25,445 nt of DNA, from assembly GCA_964510225.1 (NCBI GenBank), contig CAZEAN010000083.1, positions 1 to 25,445 on the forward strand, in the 5' to 3' direction. Origin of the DNA: CAZEAN01 sp964510225 (lineage in GTDB: Bacteria; Planctomycetota; Planctomycetia; Isosphaerales; Isosphaeraceae). This document shows, piece by piece, positions 8,387 through 15,531 of this stretch. Position 1 is the stretch's first letter, and every line of letters begins with the position of its first letter. Made by a program: the position numbers and the translations under genes. Under the pieces are notes generated by a model, which saw only the letters and a list, made by a program, of their open reading frames with translations, did no database searches and was not told where the DNA came from.

Positions 8387-9166
8387 TTAACCGCCGAAGA
8401 GCGTACCGAGAAGCCCTGGGTCACTGGTCCCGGGGACCACAATCCGGTCACCAGGAAAGAGTTGATAATTGGTCGTCTGATCGCCCCGTTCAGTGATGCC
8501 GGTCCAATCGATCCGGAGGATCTTGCTCGGGATATTCTTGGGCTGAGGCCGCACCAAGTACGCTTTGTCCGGGAGGCTGTTCGAGCGGAGCCCGGCCTCA
8601 AGAATCGCCTTCAGGACCGTCTCACCACCCTGATAAGCCACGCTCCCTTCGCTATCGACGGTACCGATCACATAGTAGACTCGGCTCTCGGGCGGCTGGG
8701 TGACCCGAAGGGATACCTGGATCGCTTGATCATCACGCGTTCGATTACGATCGGAGTCGTTTTCCCTCGATCGCGCTTTCCGACGCTGCTCCTGGATGAC
8801 CAGGTGATTGGCAATATGTAGTTCGGCTTGAGGAAGGGTCAGCCCCGCGACGCTGACATCACCTCCGAGTCCAAGATCAACCGTACCGTCAGGCTGGACC
8901 TTGACCGTCCTTGACGACACAGTGATTGTGGACGGTTCGACTTCAAGTTCGAGCTCATCAGGAGGCTGAATGACATAAGGAGTCGTCAGCGCCAAATGAG
9001 ATTCGGAAGGTTGATTCGAGTCAATGACGCCGAATTGGGGAATCTTTCTCGCTTCATGACGACGCTTGAGGGAGCACCCCACGAACGTCGTGATCGTCAG
9101 GAGAAAGAGGATCACGAGACTTCGCGTAGGAATCGACTGATGCATCCGCCGACAAAATCCGAACAT
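8387..9166 (-). CDS. Polysaccharide export outer-membrane lipoprotein, Wza-like (Poly_export + SLBB)
   Basis: A 259-residue lipoprotein. The N-terminus has basic residues, a hydrophobic core (SLVILFLLTITTFVG) and a lipobox ending in Cys31, so it should be lipid-anchored after signal peptidase II cleavage. The Poly_export domain spans about 63-120 (YVIQPPDELELEVEP, then QPDGTVDLGLGGDV). A charged linker at 127-148 follows, then an SLBB-type domain at about 165-246 with YYVIGTVDSEG and LFPGDRIVVPG. Wza-type proteins form the outer-membrane channel for capsule or exopolysaccharide, normally with a Wzc-type chain-length kinase. No wzc, wzx or wzy is adjacent, so the partners lie elsewhere or this is an orphan. 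ATG 9166 is chosen because GGAGG lies ten bases upstream and it leaves a proper signal peptide; longer frames start further out. Confidence 0.85.
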   Translation of the reverse strand: MFGFCRRMHQSIPTRSLVILFLLTITTFVGCSLKRRHEARKIPQFGVIDSNQPSESHLALTTPYVIQPPDELELEVEPSTITVSSRTVKVQPDGTVDLGLGGDVSVAGLTLPQAELHIANHLVIQEQRRKARSRENDSDRNRTRDDQAIQVSLRVTQPPESRVYYVIGTVDSEGSVAYQGGETVLKAILEAGLRSNSLPDKAYLVRPQPKNIPSKILRIDWTGITERGDQTTNYQLFPGDRIVVPGTSDPGLLGTLFGG

Positions 9167-9324
9167 CGATGACAATCCTCCGTGGATCCTTCCAGGAGCC
9201 ACTCCGACAGATCCTTAAACCTTGGGCAATGCTTTGTCCGGAGTCGGGGTTGCCACCGACCCGTGAGTGCTCTCCCGGGATCGAATCGGATCGGGCTTGT
9301 GTTCTGCTTCAGGGAAACTCGACG

Positions 9325-9353
9325 TTGACCAAGATCATCGTGCCGGTTAGGTT
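9325..9353 (+). promoter_or_regulatory. Candidate sigma-70-type promoter for the AlkP/ACP pair
   Basis: TTGACC at 9325-9330, a 17-base spacer, then TAGGTT at 9348-9353. The -35 matches consensus at five of six positions and the -10 at three of six. It would start transcription about 115 bases before the AlkP start. Found by eye. Confidence 0.25.
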
Positions 9354-9467
9354 GCGTCATCCCGTTGCGACCCGCCACTGAGCGTTTCTCTTAACGATTG
9401 GGATCATTACACGGGTCATCGGGAATCGGCCTCGGAGACTGGACGTCACCATGGGCCAGCAATCGCG

Positions 9468-9473
9468 AAGGAG
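9468..9473 (+). promoter_or_regulatory. Shine-Dalgarno site fixing the AlkP-family start
   Basis: AAGGAG five bases before ATG 9479. This favours the start at 9479 over the in-frame upstream start at 9398. Confidence 0.65.
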
Positions 9474-9478
9474 TGCGT

Positions 9479-11083
9479 ATGCCGGGCCCCGCCTCAAGAG
9501 TCGTCTTCCTCGGGCTCGATGGAGCGACGATGACGGCTCTCCAACCTGCGTTCGACCGCGGTTGGATGCCACACCTCAAGAACCTCTGGAATCGGTCGGC
9601 CACCGGGACCCTTTGGTCCTCGGAGCCCATGGTCACACCGGTCGCTTGGACTTCGTTCCTGACCGGCTGCAATCCACCGACTCACGGGGTCCATGAATTT
9701 TATTATGTCGACCCAACTGATCGGACGATTCGTCCGAATCACGCCGGACGAGTCCGGGTTCCAACCCTCTGGCAGTGGCTCGCCGACGCCGATGCGCCGG
9801 TGGTCAGCCTTGGGCTCCCGATGACTTATCCCGCACCACCAGCACTCGGATTAATCGTCGCCGGTTCCGACGCACCGGGTCCAGAGTGGGTCTTTGCCCA
9901 GTGCGAATCCTTTGGGGTAGAGATCCGTAATCAACTTCCCAACTACTCGCACAAAATTCTCTGGAAGAACCGTCCCCGGAACCTCGAAGAGTTGGCCGCC
10001 ACCGCCCGAGTCAATCGTGACGGTTTTCTCGCTCAGGCAGAAGCTGCCGAACGTGCCGATGCCTGGACCGACTGGGCCGCATTGATGGTCCATTTCCACA
10101 ACCTCGATGGGCTCCAGCATCGTCTCTGGCCCTACCTCGATCTTGATGAGACCGCAGCACTGATGCCCGATTGGACCGCTGAGGTCGTCCGATGCCTCCA
10201 GGCCCTTGACGAGGCTGTCGGCCGGTTACTTGAACTTGCGTCTAAACGTGATGCCGCGATCATCGCACTCTCGGACCACGGGTTCGGCCCTTGCAAGGCC
10301 CTTGTTGATGTCAACGGCCTCCTTTGTCAGGGAGGCTTGCAACGTCGACTCCCTTACGGAACTCGGTTCGGGTACCGACTAAACCGGCTCCGGGATCGTG
10401 TCCACCGCTGGTGGGAGCGGCGGTCGCCTGGCGGAGCCTCACGTCGGAGCCCCCGATCGATCACGGGTGAACTCGGCTGTGATTGGCAGAAGACGATTGC
10501 CTTTGCACCTTTCGGACAACTCTGCGGCTCGATTTATCTGAATCCAGAACTTGTCTCGGGGTCGTCAAGGGCGGGACGCGCGGTCGAGGAGATTATCGAT
10601 CTCTTCCGGTCGGCGACAGATCCGGATTCAGGTAGTCCCCTCTTCGCGGATGCCTTCGACGTCGCAGAACGTTACAACCTCGACCCCGCTGCCGAAGGGC
10701 TCCCTGATGTCATGGCCCCGTCGACCGACGGCTATCAGGCGATGGCAAAGTGGAGTCCCTTTCACCGAGGCCTCCTCCGTCCCGACCCTAATCTCCCGGC
10801 GACTCATCGGAGTGACGGCGTCGTCGCCATCCAAGGGCCAGGAATCCATGCCGGGAATCACCTCGACGCAGAACTTTCCGATATCGCACCAACGACACTC
10901 TCGATCCTCGGGCTCCCTGTTCCCGACCTCATGGAGGGTCGAGTCATCACGGAAGCCTTCGAGCATGCCCCAGAGTCGGAGACACTGCCGATGGTCGTCG
11001 AAGAACTGATCCCAGACTCCTCGATCAAATCAGGAGTCCGACGGACCTCCCTCTCGACCGGAATCGACCACTACAACCACTAA
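9479..11083 (+). CDS. AlkP-superfamily phosphohydrolase/phosphomutase-type protein (type I phosphodiesterase-like, COG3379 type)
   Basis: A 534-residue member of the alkaline-phosphatase superfamily, whose two-metal enzymes cleave phosphate mono- or diesters. Visible metal and nucleophile motifs are LGLDGAT (Asp14), TPVAWTSFLTG with Thr53 as likely nucleophile, SDHGFG (Asp266, His267) and a late His443 in THRSDG. The pattern PxHG after the nucleophile (PPTHGVHEF) is typical of phosphodiesterase-like members. There is no signal peptide, so it should act in the cytoplasm or at the inner membrane face. It is followed after 62 bases by an acyl carrier protein and is divergent from a Wza-like export lipoprotein. 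A role on a lipid-, sugar- or phosphopantetheine-linked substrate is therefore an inference from neighbours. The start is set by AAGGAG at 9468-9473. Confidence 0.82.
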   Translation: MPGPASRVVFLGLDGATMTALQPAFDRGWMPHLKNLWNRSATGTLWSSEPMVTPVAWTSFLTGCNPPTHGVHEFYYVDPTDRTIRPNHAGRVRVPTLWQWLADADAPVVSLGLPMTYPAPPALGLIVAGSDAPGPEWVFAQCESFGVEIRNQLPNYSHKILWKNRPRNLEELAATARVNRDGFLAQAEAAERADAWTDWAALMVHFHNLDGLQHRLWPYLDLDETAALMPDWTAEVVRCLQALDEAVGRLLELASKRDAAIIALSDHGFGPCKALVDVNGLLCQGGLQRRLPYGTRFGYRLNRLRDRVHRWWERRSPGGASRRSPRSITGELGCDWQKTIAFAPFGQLCGSIYLNPELVSGSSRAGRAVEEIIDLFRSATDPDSGSPLFADAFDVAERYNLDPAAEGLPDVMAPSTDGYQAMAKWSPFHRGLLRPDPNLPATHRSDGVVAIQGPGIHAGNHLDAELSDIAPTTLSILGLPVPDLMEGRVITEAFEHAPESETLPMVVEELIPDSSIKSGVRRTSLSTGIDHYNH

Positions 11084-11145
11084 ATGACCACCTCTTTCGG
11101 ATCAGTCGACGTTAACGTTCGAAGCAGTCATAAGGATCAGAACTC

Positions 11146-11403
11146 ATGACCGAACTACAGAACCCGATTCGGAACTTTATCCTCCAAGAGTTCCTTCCTG
11201 GAGAGGATCCTGCGGAGCTTACGAACAGCACCTCATTGATTACCGACGGGATCCTCGATTCGATTAGTACCCTAAAACTCGTCGCGTTCCTGGAAGAGCA
11301 TTTCGGGATCACGCTCGAGGCGCACGAAGCAGGGATGGAGAATCTCGATACCGTCGATCAGATCGCCGCACTGATCGTTCGGAAGCGACGATCTGCCGCC
11401 TGA
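11146..11403 (+). CDS. Acyl carrier protein (dedicated, non-FAS type)
   Basis: An 85-residue, mainly acidic helical protein with a phosphopantetheine attachment site at Ser39 in DGILDSISTLKL; housekeeping FAS ACPs have DSLDTVEL-type sites. The helix-2 sequence after the serine (TLKLVAFLEEHFGI) and helix 3 with HEAGMENLDTVDQIA are those of ACPs used by acyl- or aminoacyl-transfer pathways outside fatty acid synthesis. The start ATG 11146 has AAGGA nine bases upstream. It probably shares a transcript with the AlkP-type gene 62 bases upstream. No ligase, KS or transferase gene is next to it, so what it carries is unknown. It ends 43 bases from the convergent glycerol kinase gene. Confidence 0.85.
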   Translation: MTELQNPIRNFILQEFLPGEDPAELTNSTSLITDGILDSISTLKLVAFLEEHFGITLEAHEAGMENLDTVDQIAALIVRKRRSAA

Positions 11404-11446
11404 CCTTCACTCTCCGTTCGGCTTCGATCGTCCTCGCTACTGAAGT

Positions 11447-12949
11447 CTACTCCGTCGCGTAGTGGCGGCGGACCGACTCGATCGCGTGACGCCAACGTTG
11501 GAGCTGGCTCCTCCGCCAGATCCGATCGCGTGTCGATTCGAATTGGTCGGTTGATTGTTCTAAGAGACTGACAACAGTGTTTAGATCTGGCCAGAGCCCG
11601 ACTCCAAGTCCCGCAAGGAGAGCGGCTCCGAGGGCGGTCGATTCTGACTCTGGACTCCGCTGGATTGGGATGTCCATTAAGTCAGCCTGAAACTGAAGAA
11701 AGGGGTCCGATCGGGCCATTCCACCATCGGCCCGGAGTGACCGCAGCGGGATCGGTAGATCATCATTCATTGCTTCAACTAAGTCGGCAATCTGAAACGC
11801 GACTCCCTCGATAACGGACCGTGCGAGGTCCGGTATTGATGTCCCTCGGCTGATCCCGAAGATCGTCCCGCGCGCCTCGGGGTTCCAGTGCGGAGCACCG
11901 AGCCCGGTTAAGGCAGGGACAAAGAGAAGCTGACTTTCGGCCGAGGCCGTTTCCGAAAGTGGGTTAATCTCCTGCGCGGTCCCGATCGCTCGGAGTCCAT
12001 CCCGGAACCACTGAACCGCGGCACCTGCAATAAAAACACTTCCTTCGAGGGCATATTGGTCCGGCAACCCAGGAATCGAGGCTGCCGGGGTCGTCACCAA
12101 CCCCGAAGTGGATCGGACCGGCTCGGTCCCGGTGTTGACCAAGAGAAAGGCACCGGTCCCATAAGTGCACTTAGCTTGGCCAGGTGCTACACACCCATTG
12201 CCGATCAAGGATGCCTGCTGATCGCCTGCGACACCGGTGATCGGGAGTCCATCGGGGAGCCCATCAAACCCCTCCGTTCGAGCGATCGGTCCGGAACTTG
12301 GGACGATTTTGGGCAATATTGCAGCCGGGACCCCGAAATACTCGGAGAGGTCGTTCGTCCAGGTCCGGGTTTTGAGGTCCATCAAGAGCGTTCGGGAGGC
12401 GTTTGTAGTGTCCGTCAGATGTTCCCGACCGCCAGTCAGATGCCAGAGCAAGAGGCTATCAACCGTACCGAACGCAACCTCACCCGACTCAGCACGCGTG
12501 CGGACCCCTTTGATTTCGTCGAGGATCCAGCGGATCTTGGTCGCTGAAAAGTACGGATCCAGTATCAGACCCGTCCGCTCCATCAACCAATCGTTCTGGC
12601 CTTCGAACCGTCGGCAAAGTTCGGCGGTCCGTCGATCTTGCCAGACAATCGCCGGAGAAACGGGGACCCCGGTAGACCGATCCCAGAGCACCGTGGTTTC
12701 GCGTTGGTTCGTAATCCCCAAGGCCGCGATCCGTTCCCAGCCGATTCCCGAGTCCCGGATCGCCTCCGCGACTGTTGAACGTACAGAATCCACTAAAACC
12801 GTTGAGTCATGTTCGACCCATCCCGGTGCTGGATATGATGGCGAAACCTCGAGTTGCCCTTGGCCGAGCGGCCGGAGACGGTCGTCAAAGACCACCGCTC
12901 GCGTACTCGTAGTTCCTTGGTCGATCACCAGAAGTAAGTTGCGCGGCAT
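11447..12949 (-). CDS. glpK: Glycerol kinase
   Basis: This FGGY-family kinase phosphorylates glycerol to sn-glycerol 3-phosphate with ATP in the cytoplasm. Its 500 residues are the usual length. Visible signatures are the N-terminal phosphate loop DQGTTSTRAVVF (10-21), PGWVEHD, GITNQRETTVLW (78-89), the RTGLILDPYFSATKIRW block, TDTTNASRTLLMD and catalytic base Asp243 in GVAGDQQAS. The stretch before Asp243 (FDGLPDGLPIT) lacks the GGTRI loop that binds the inhibitor fructose-1,6-bisphosphate in E. coli GlpK, so that control is probably absent. No glpF or glpD lies beside it. The start is ATG 12949 with a purine-rich GAGAGGACTGAGAG upstream. It is divergent from the first of the two tandem membrane paralogues. 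Confidence 0.95.
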   Translation of the reverse strand: MPRNLLLVIDQGTTSTRAVVFDDRLRPLGQGQLEVSPSYPAPGWVEHDSTVLVDSVRSTVAEAIRDSGIGWERIAALGITNQRETTVLWDRSTGVPVSPAIVWQDRRTAELCRRFEGQNDWLMERTGLILDPYFSATKIRWILDEIKGVRTRAESGEVAFGTVDSLLLWHLTGGREHLTDTTNASRTLLMDLKTRTWTNDLSEYFGVPAAILPKIVPSSGPIARTEGFDGLPDGLPITGVAGDQQASLIGNGCVAPGQAKCTYGTGAFLLVNTGTEPVRSTSGLVTTPAASIPGLPDQYALEGSVFIAGAAVQWFRDGLRAIGTAQEINPLSETASAESQLLFVPALTGLGAPHWNPEARGTIFGISRGTSIPDLARSVIEGVAFQIADLVEAMNDDLPIPLRSLRADGGMARSDPFLQFQADLMDIPIQRSPESESTALGAALLAGLGVGLWPDLNTVVSLLEQSTDQFESTRDRIWRRSQLQRWRHAIESVRRHYATE

Positions 12950-13080
12950 CGCTCTCAGTCCTCTCGCTGATCATCATCGCGGTGACTCCGTTCGACTGCA
13001 TTGAAGAAGACCGAGCCAACAGAATCAAGCTGCTAACCGGAACGACCAGACAATTCCTCAATCATTCGGAGCGAACGGCA

Positions 13081-13527
13081 ATGCAAACATCTCTCATATT
13101 GGCCAGCCTTCTGGTGGGATCCCTCGGGATCATCTGCTGTGTCGGGCTCCCCATTTGGCTCGGCATTAAACACGATGCCCGAAAACGCGAACTGGAACAT
13201 CTCGAACGGATCCGCGCGATTGAATCAGGTCGGCCAATTCCGGGTGAATCGAAAGGCTGGACACCAGGAAGAGTTGCGGTTGCGATCGGGGCCGGCGTGC
13301 CCTTGCAAGCGTTCATAATTGGTTGGCTCGCGGTCTTAACGACAGATACACCGGGTGAGTTTGTCTGGAGTTCCGTCGGCGCCATCGGAGCCACTTCCGT
13401 TATCTGTGGCACGATTCTCGCCTTCCGAATCCCGATTGATCGGCTCTCAGGAATGCAACAAGAACAAGAAACAAAACCTTCAGTGAATCCGGAAGCATTT
13501 GAAATGGCTGGATATGAGAGTCACTAA
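13081..13527 (+). CDS. Hypothetical three-helix membrane protein, tandem paralogue 1
   Basis: A 148-residue protein of unknown function. Membrane segments lie at about 5-29, 66-87 and 94-115. Between the first two is a basic, probably cytosolic stretch ARKRELEHLERIRAIESG followed by RPIPGE (33-56). The C-terminus is soluble and contains NPEAF. The adjacent gene at 13596 repeats the layout and both motifs, so the two are tandem duplicates. The juxtamembrane ER-x-x-IE-x-G-x-P-x-PGE pattern resembles small DUF6249-type membrane proteins as I remember them. The start ATG 13081 is chosen because GGAG lies about ten bases upstream and the first hydrophobic helix begins there; the frame is open back to 12982. 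Confidence 0.72.
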   Translation: MQTSLILASLLVGSLGIICCVGLPIWLGIKHDARKRELEHLERIRAIESGRPIPGESKGWTPGRVAVAIGAGVPLQAFIIGWLAVLTTDTPGEFVWSSVGAIGATSVICGTILAFRIPIDRLSGMQQEQETKPSVNPEAFEMAGYESH

Positions 13528-13595
13528 CTTCACTTACCTCAACTTATCGCGGCTACAACACCGACTTTTCTCGACTCTACACGAGGTCCAAATCT

Positions 13596-14027
13596 ATGGA
13601 CGCGGAAATCCTGATCCCCATCGCTGGCATCTTTTCGATCCCCATGATCATCGGCGTCGTCTCAGTCTCCCGGCAGGTCGCCCGGAAGCGTGAATACGAA
13701 CACCAAGAGCGAATGAAGCGAATCGAGATGGGTTTGCCGATGCCTGGCGAGGGGGCCTGGTCTGGTCGTAGTGCGATTGCCCTCGGGGCTGTTATGCCAA
13801 TCGCAGTCTTCACGCTGACTTGGTTAGCCACCGTCACGCACGCCGCCGAGGACGAAATCTGGATCGCCGCTGCAGCTGTCGGGGTCACGGGCGTTGTTGG
13901 CGGGGTCAAGATCGCCAACTCCAAGAAACTGGAAACACCAGAAGCGTTTCCGGATTCGGCAGCTCGAAACGGTCACCGAAAGCCGAGATTCGACCCCGAG
14001 GCATATGATGAAATCGTCCGTCGTTGA
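13596..14027 (+). CDS. Hypothetical three-helix membrane protein, tandem paralogue 2
   Basis: A 143-residue protein with the same plan as its upstream neighbour. Helices lie at about 6-26, 60-80 and 86-106, the motif ARKREYEHQERMKRIEMG then LPMPGE at 29-52, and the soluble tail carries DPEAY (compare NPEAF). GAGG lies nine bases before ATG 13596. The 68-base gap suggests co-transcription with paralogue 1. The last 55 bases (13973-14027) overlap the end of the convergent glycosyltransferase gene, so both frames are used there. No function can be assigned; a pair of such proteins could form a hetero-oligomer in the membrane. Confidence 0.72.
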   Translation: MDAEILIPIAGIFSIPMIIGVVSVSRQVARKREYEHQERMKRIEMGLPMPGEGAWSGRSAIALGAVMPIAVFTLTWLATVTHAAEDEIWIAAAAVGVTGVVGGVKIANSKKLETPEAFPDSAARNGHRKPRFDPEAYDEIVRR

Positions 14028-15346
14028 TTCTCCGACGGTCGCAATCGTGATCCAATTTCTAACCAGACCCGATCCAGACCGATCCCGGCCCACAGTCCAA
14101 GGATCGGTTCGATCGGAATGTGAAAACGTGCTGAAACAATCGTCAAGGAATGAAAGCACGTGAGTCCGACAACGAAGTAGCATGTCGAGGCAAGTTGGCG
14201 TCTTAAATCCGAACCGATTGTGAACCAGGCTAACAACGCAGTGACTGTGAGACAAAGGTGGCCCGTCCGGTAGATCAGGTTCCTTGTCTTCGGATTCGTC
14301 TGATCCCAGAGTAGAAACGCCCGGAGCCGTCGGAGGCAGAGCGTTGGATAACGAGCTGGATCGGCCTTAAGGTCATTTAACGCTCGATGGAACAATAGTC
14401 GAGACCGTGACGGCTCTGAGTGTGTTGAAAGTTCTTGATAGTCTTTATGACTAAGCGCGATATCATCAATGTAACCCGCTTCGTGACGGGCTTCCCAGAG
14501 CTGTCGATTGAGTCCTCTAAGCCCCTCGGTTGGCGCTTCTAGAACCTCTTCCACGGATTCTCTGACGACTTTGTCGGTCCCTTGGCTCAGTGCGCAGTTT
14601 CCTTGCCAAAAGGCATAACCAAACGTGCTTTTGATCGGAACGAATTCACCATGGACCGAAGCGTTCCGAAGTACCCAAGGCGTAATCATCAACGTGATCA
14701 CGAGACTAATCGTGCCCAATCGCCGGGCTGCAACCCAAACTCCCAATCGTTGAGCTAAAACCAACGCCACCGCGGGGACGATGAGTCCGAGAATTGGATC
14801 GGTCAGGATCAAGAGTCCGGTCACGATACCGTTCGCTATCAAATCCGACCATCGATTCATTCGCGCAAGACGATGGGCAAAAAGGAACGATAGAACAACG
14901 AGCGTTGCCGCTAGTCCTGCCACTTGAACATGCGTCACAGCATAAACGAGTGTTGGGTGAACTCCGGTGATGAGTCCTGCAAGGAGCCACGCTCTCGGAT
15001 GATTGGGGACGATCTCGCGTCCGAGCTGGATAACGGCCCAAACAAGCAAACCAGCTAATAACGCTTGCCCACACTGCAAGATCAGAAGAGCATGAGGTGT
15101 CTCGATGCCGCCAAGCCAGTAGGCGCCTGCAACTACGAATGGATAGAGAGGTGCTTGTTGAGAGGTCGGGCCATCGACACCAAGAAAGCGGATCGAAAAA
15201 CCCCGACCTTTAAGTAGATTGGCAGCAATCTCGCCGTGCTCGAATGTACTCCGGGGCACTTCGTGACTCTGAAGCAACAGGATTGCTGCGATCCGAATCG
15301 CGATCGCGAGCACTACCATTGCGCCTGTCAGAGTTTGGGTCCGCAT
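13973..15346 (-). CDS. GT-C fold glycosyltransferase, family 39 / ArnT-like membrane protein
   Basis: A 457-residue membrane protein with roughly ten hydrophobic helices. The first periplasmic loop reads FEHGEIAANLLKGRGFS (35-51) followed by QQAPLYPFVVAG. This is the acidic-residue loop and proline-rich re-entry typical of PMT_2/GT39 enzymes, which transfer sugars from polyprenyl-phosphate donors on the outer face of the inner membrane. A later loop contains PWVLRNASVHGEFVPIKST, also common in this family. A soluble segment (about 245-340) interrupts the helices. ATG 15346 is chosen over GTG 15394 because GGGAG lies just upstream and the first helix begins soon after. Its 3' end overlaps tandem paralogue 2 by 55 bases. 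Acceptor and donor are unknown. Confidence 0.72.
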   Translation of the reverse strand: MRTQTLTGAMVVLAIAIRIAAILLLQSHEVPRSTFEHGEIAANLLKGRGFSIRFLGVDGPTSQQAPLYPFVVAGAYWLGGIETPHALLILQCGQALLAGLLVWAVIQLGREIVPNHPRAWLLAGLITGVHPTLVYAVTHVQVAGLAATLVVLSFLFAHRLARMNRWSDLIANGIVTGLLILTDPILGLIVPAVALVLAQRLGVWVAARRLGTISLVITLMITPWVLRNASVHGEFVPIKSTFGYAFWQGNCALSQGTDKVVRESVEEVLEAPTEGLRGLNRQLWEARHEAGYIDDIALSHKDYQELSTHSEPSRSRLLFHRALNDLKADPARYPTLCLRRLRAFLLWDQTNPKTRNLIYRTGHLCLTVTALLAWFTIGSDLRRQLASTCYFVVGLTCFHSLTIVSARFHIPIEPILGLWAGIGLDRVWLEIGSRLRPSENQRRTISSYASGSNLGFR

Positions 15347-15531
15347 CCTTGCGCTCCCTCGTTCGCCCAAGCCTTGATTCCTTACGAAGGCCACATTGTG
15401 ATCCTCTTGGTCCAGGGGGTCAATCGAGCTTGATGAAGATTTGTTGAGGAGAGTGTAGAGAACTGGCTCCGCAACCGAAGGCTCGCTACCCTATCGGGAG
15501 CTTTTCCTCCCCGCAGAGTCTCACGGAGCGC

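Larger units (their letters stand above)
9167..9478. other. Divergent intergenic region between export lipoprotein and AlkP/ACP pair
   Basis: This 312-base stretch carries the ribosome-binding sites of both flanking genes and one candidate rightward promoter (9325-9353). A short open frame at 9169-9381 has no recognisable features and is not called. No RNA gene was seen. Confidence 0.45.

Noticed and set aside
12237..13004. 255-aa plus-strand frame opposite glycerol kinase
   Set aside because: It is antisense to a complete, conserved glpK and its translation is Ser/Arg-rich without domains.
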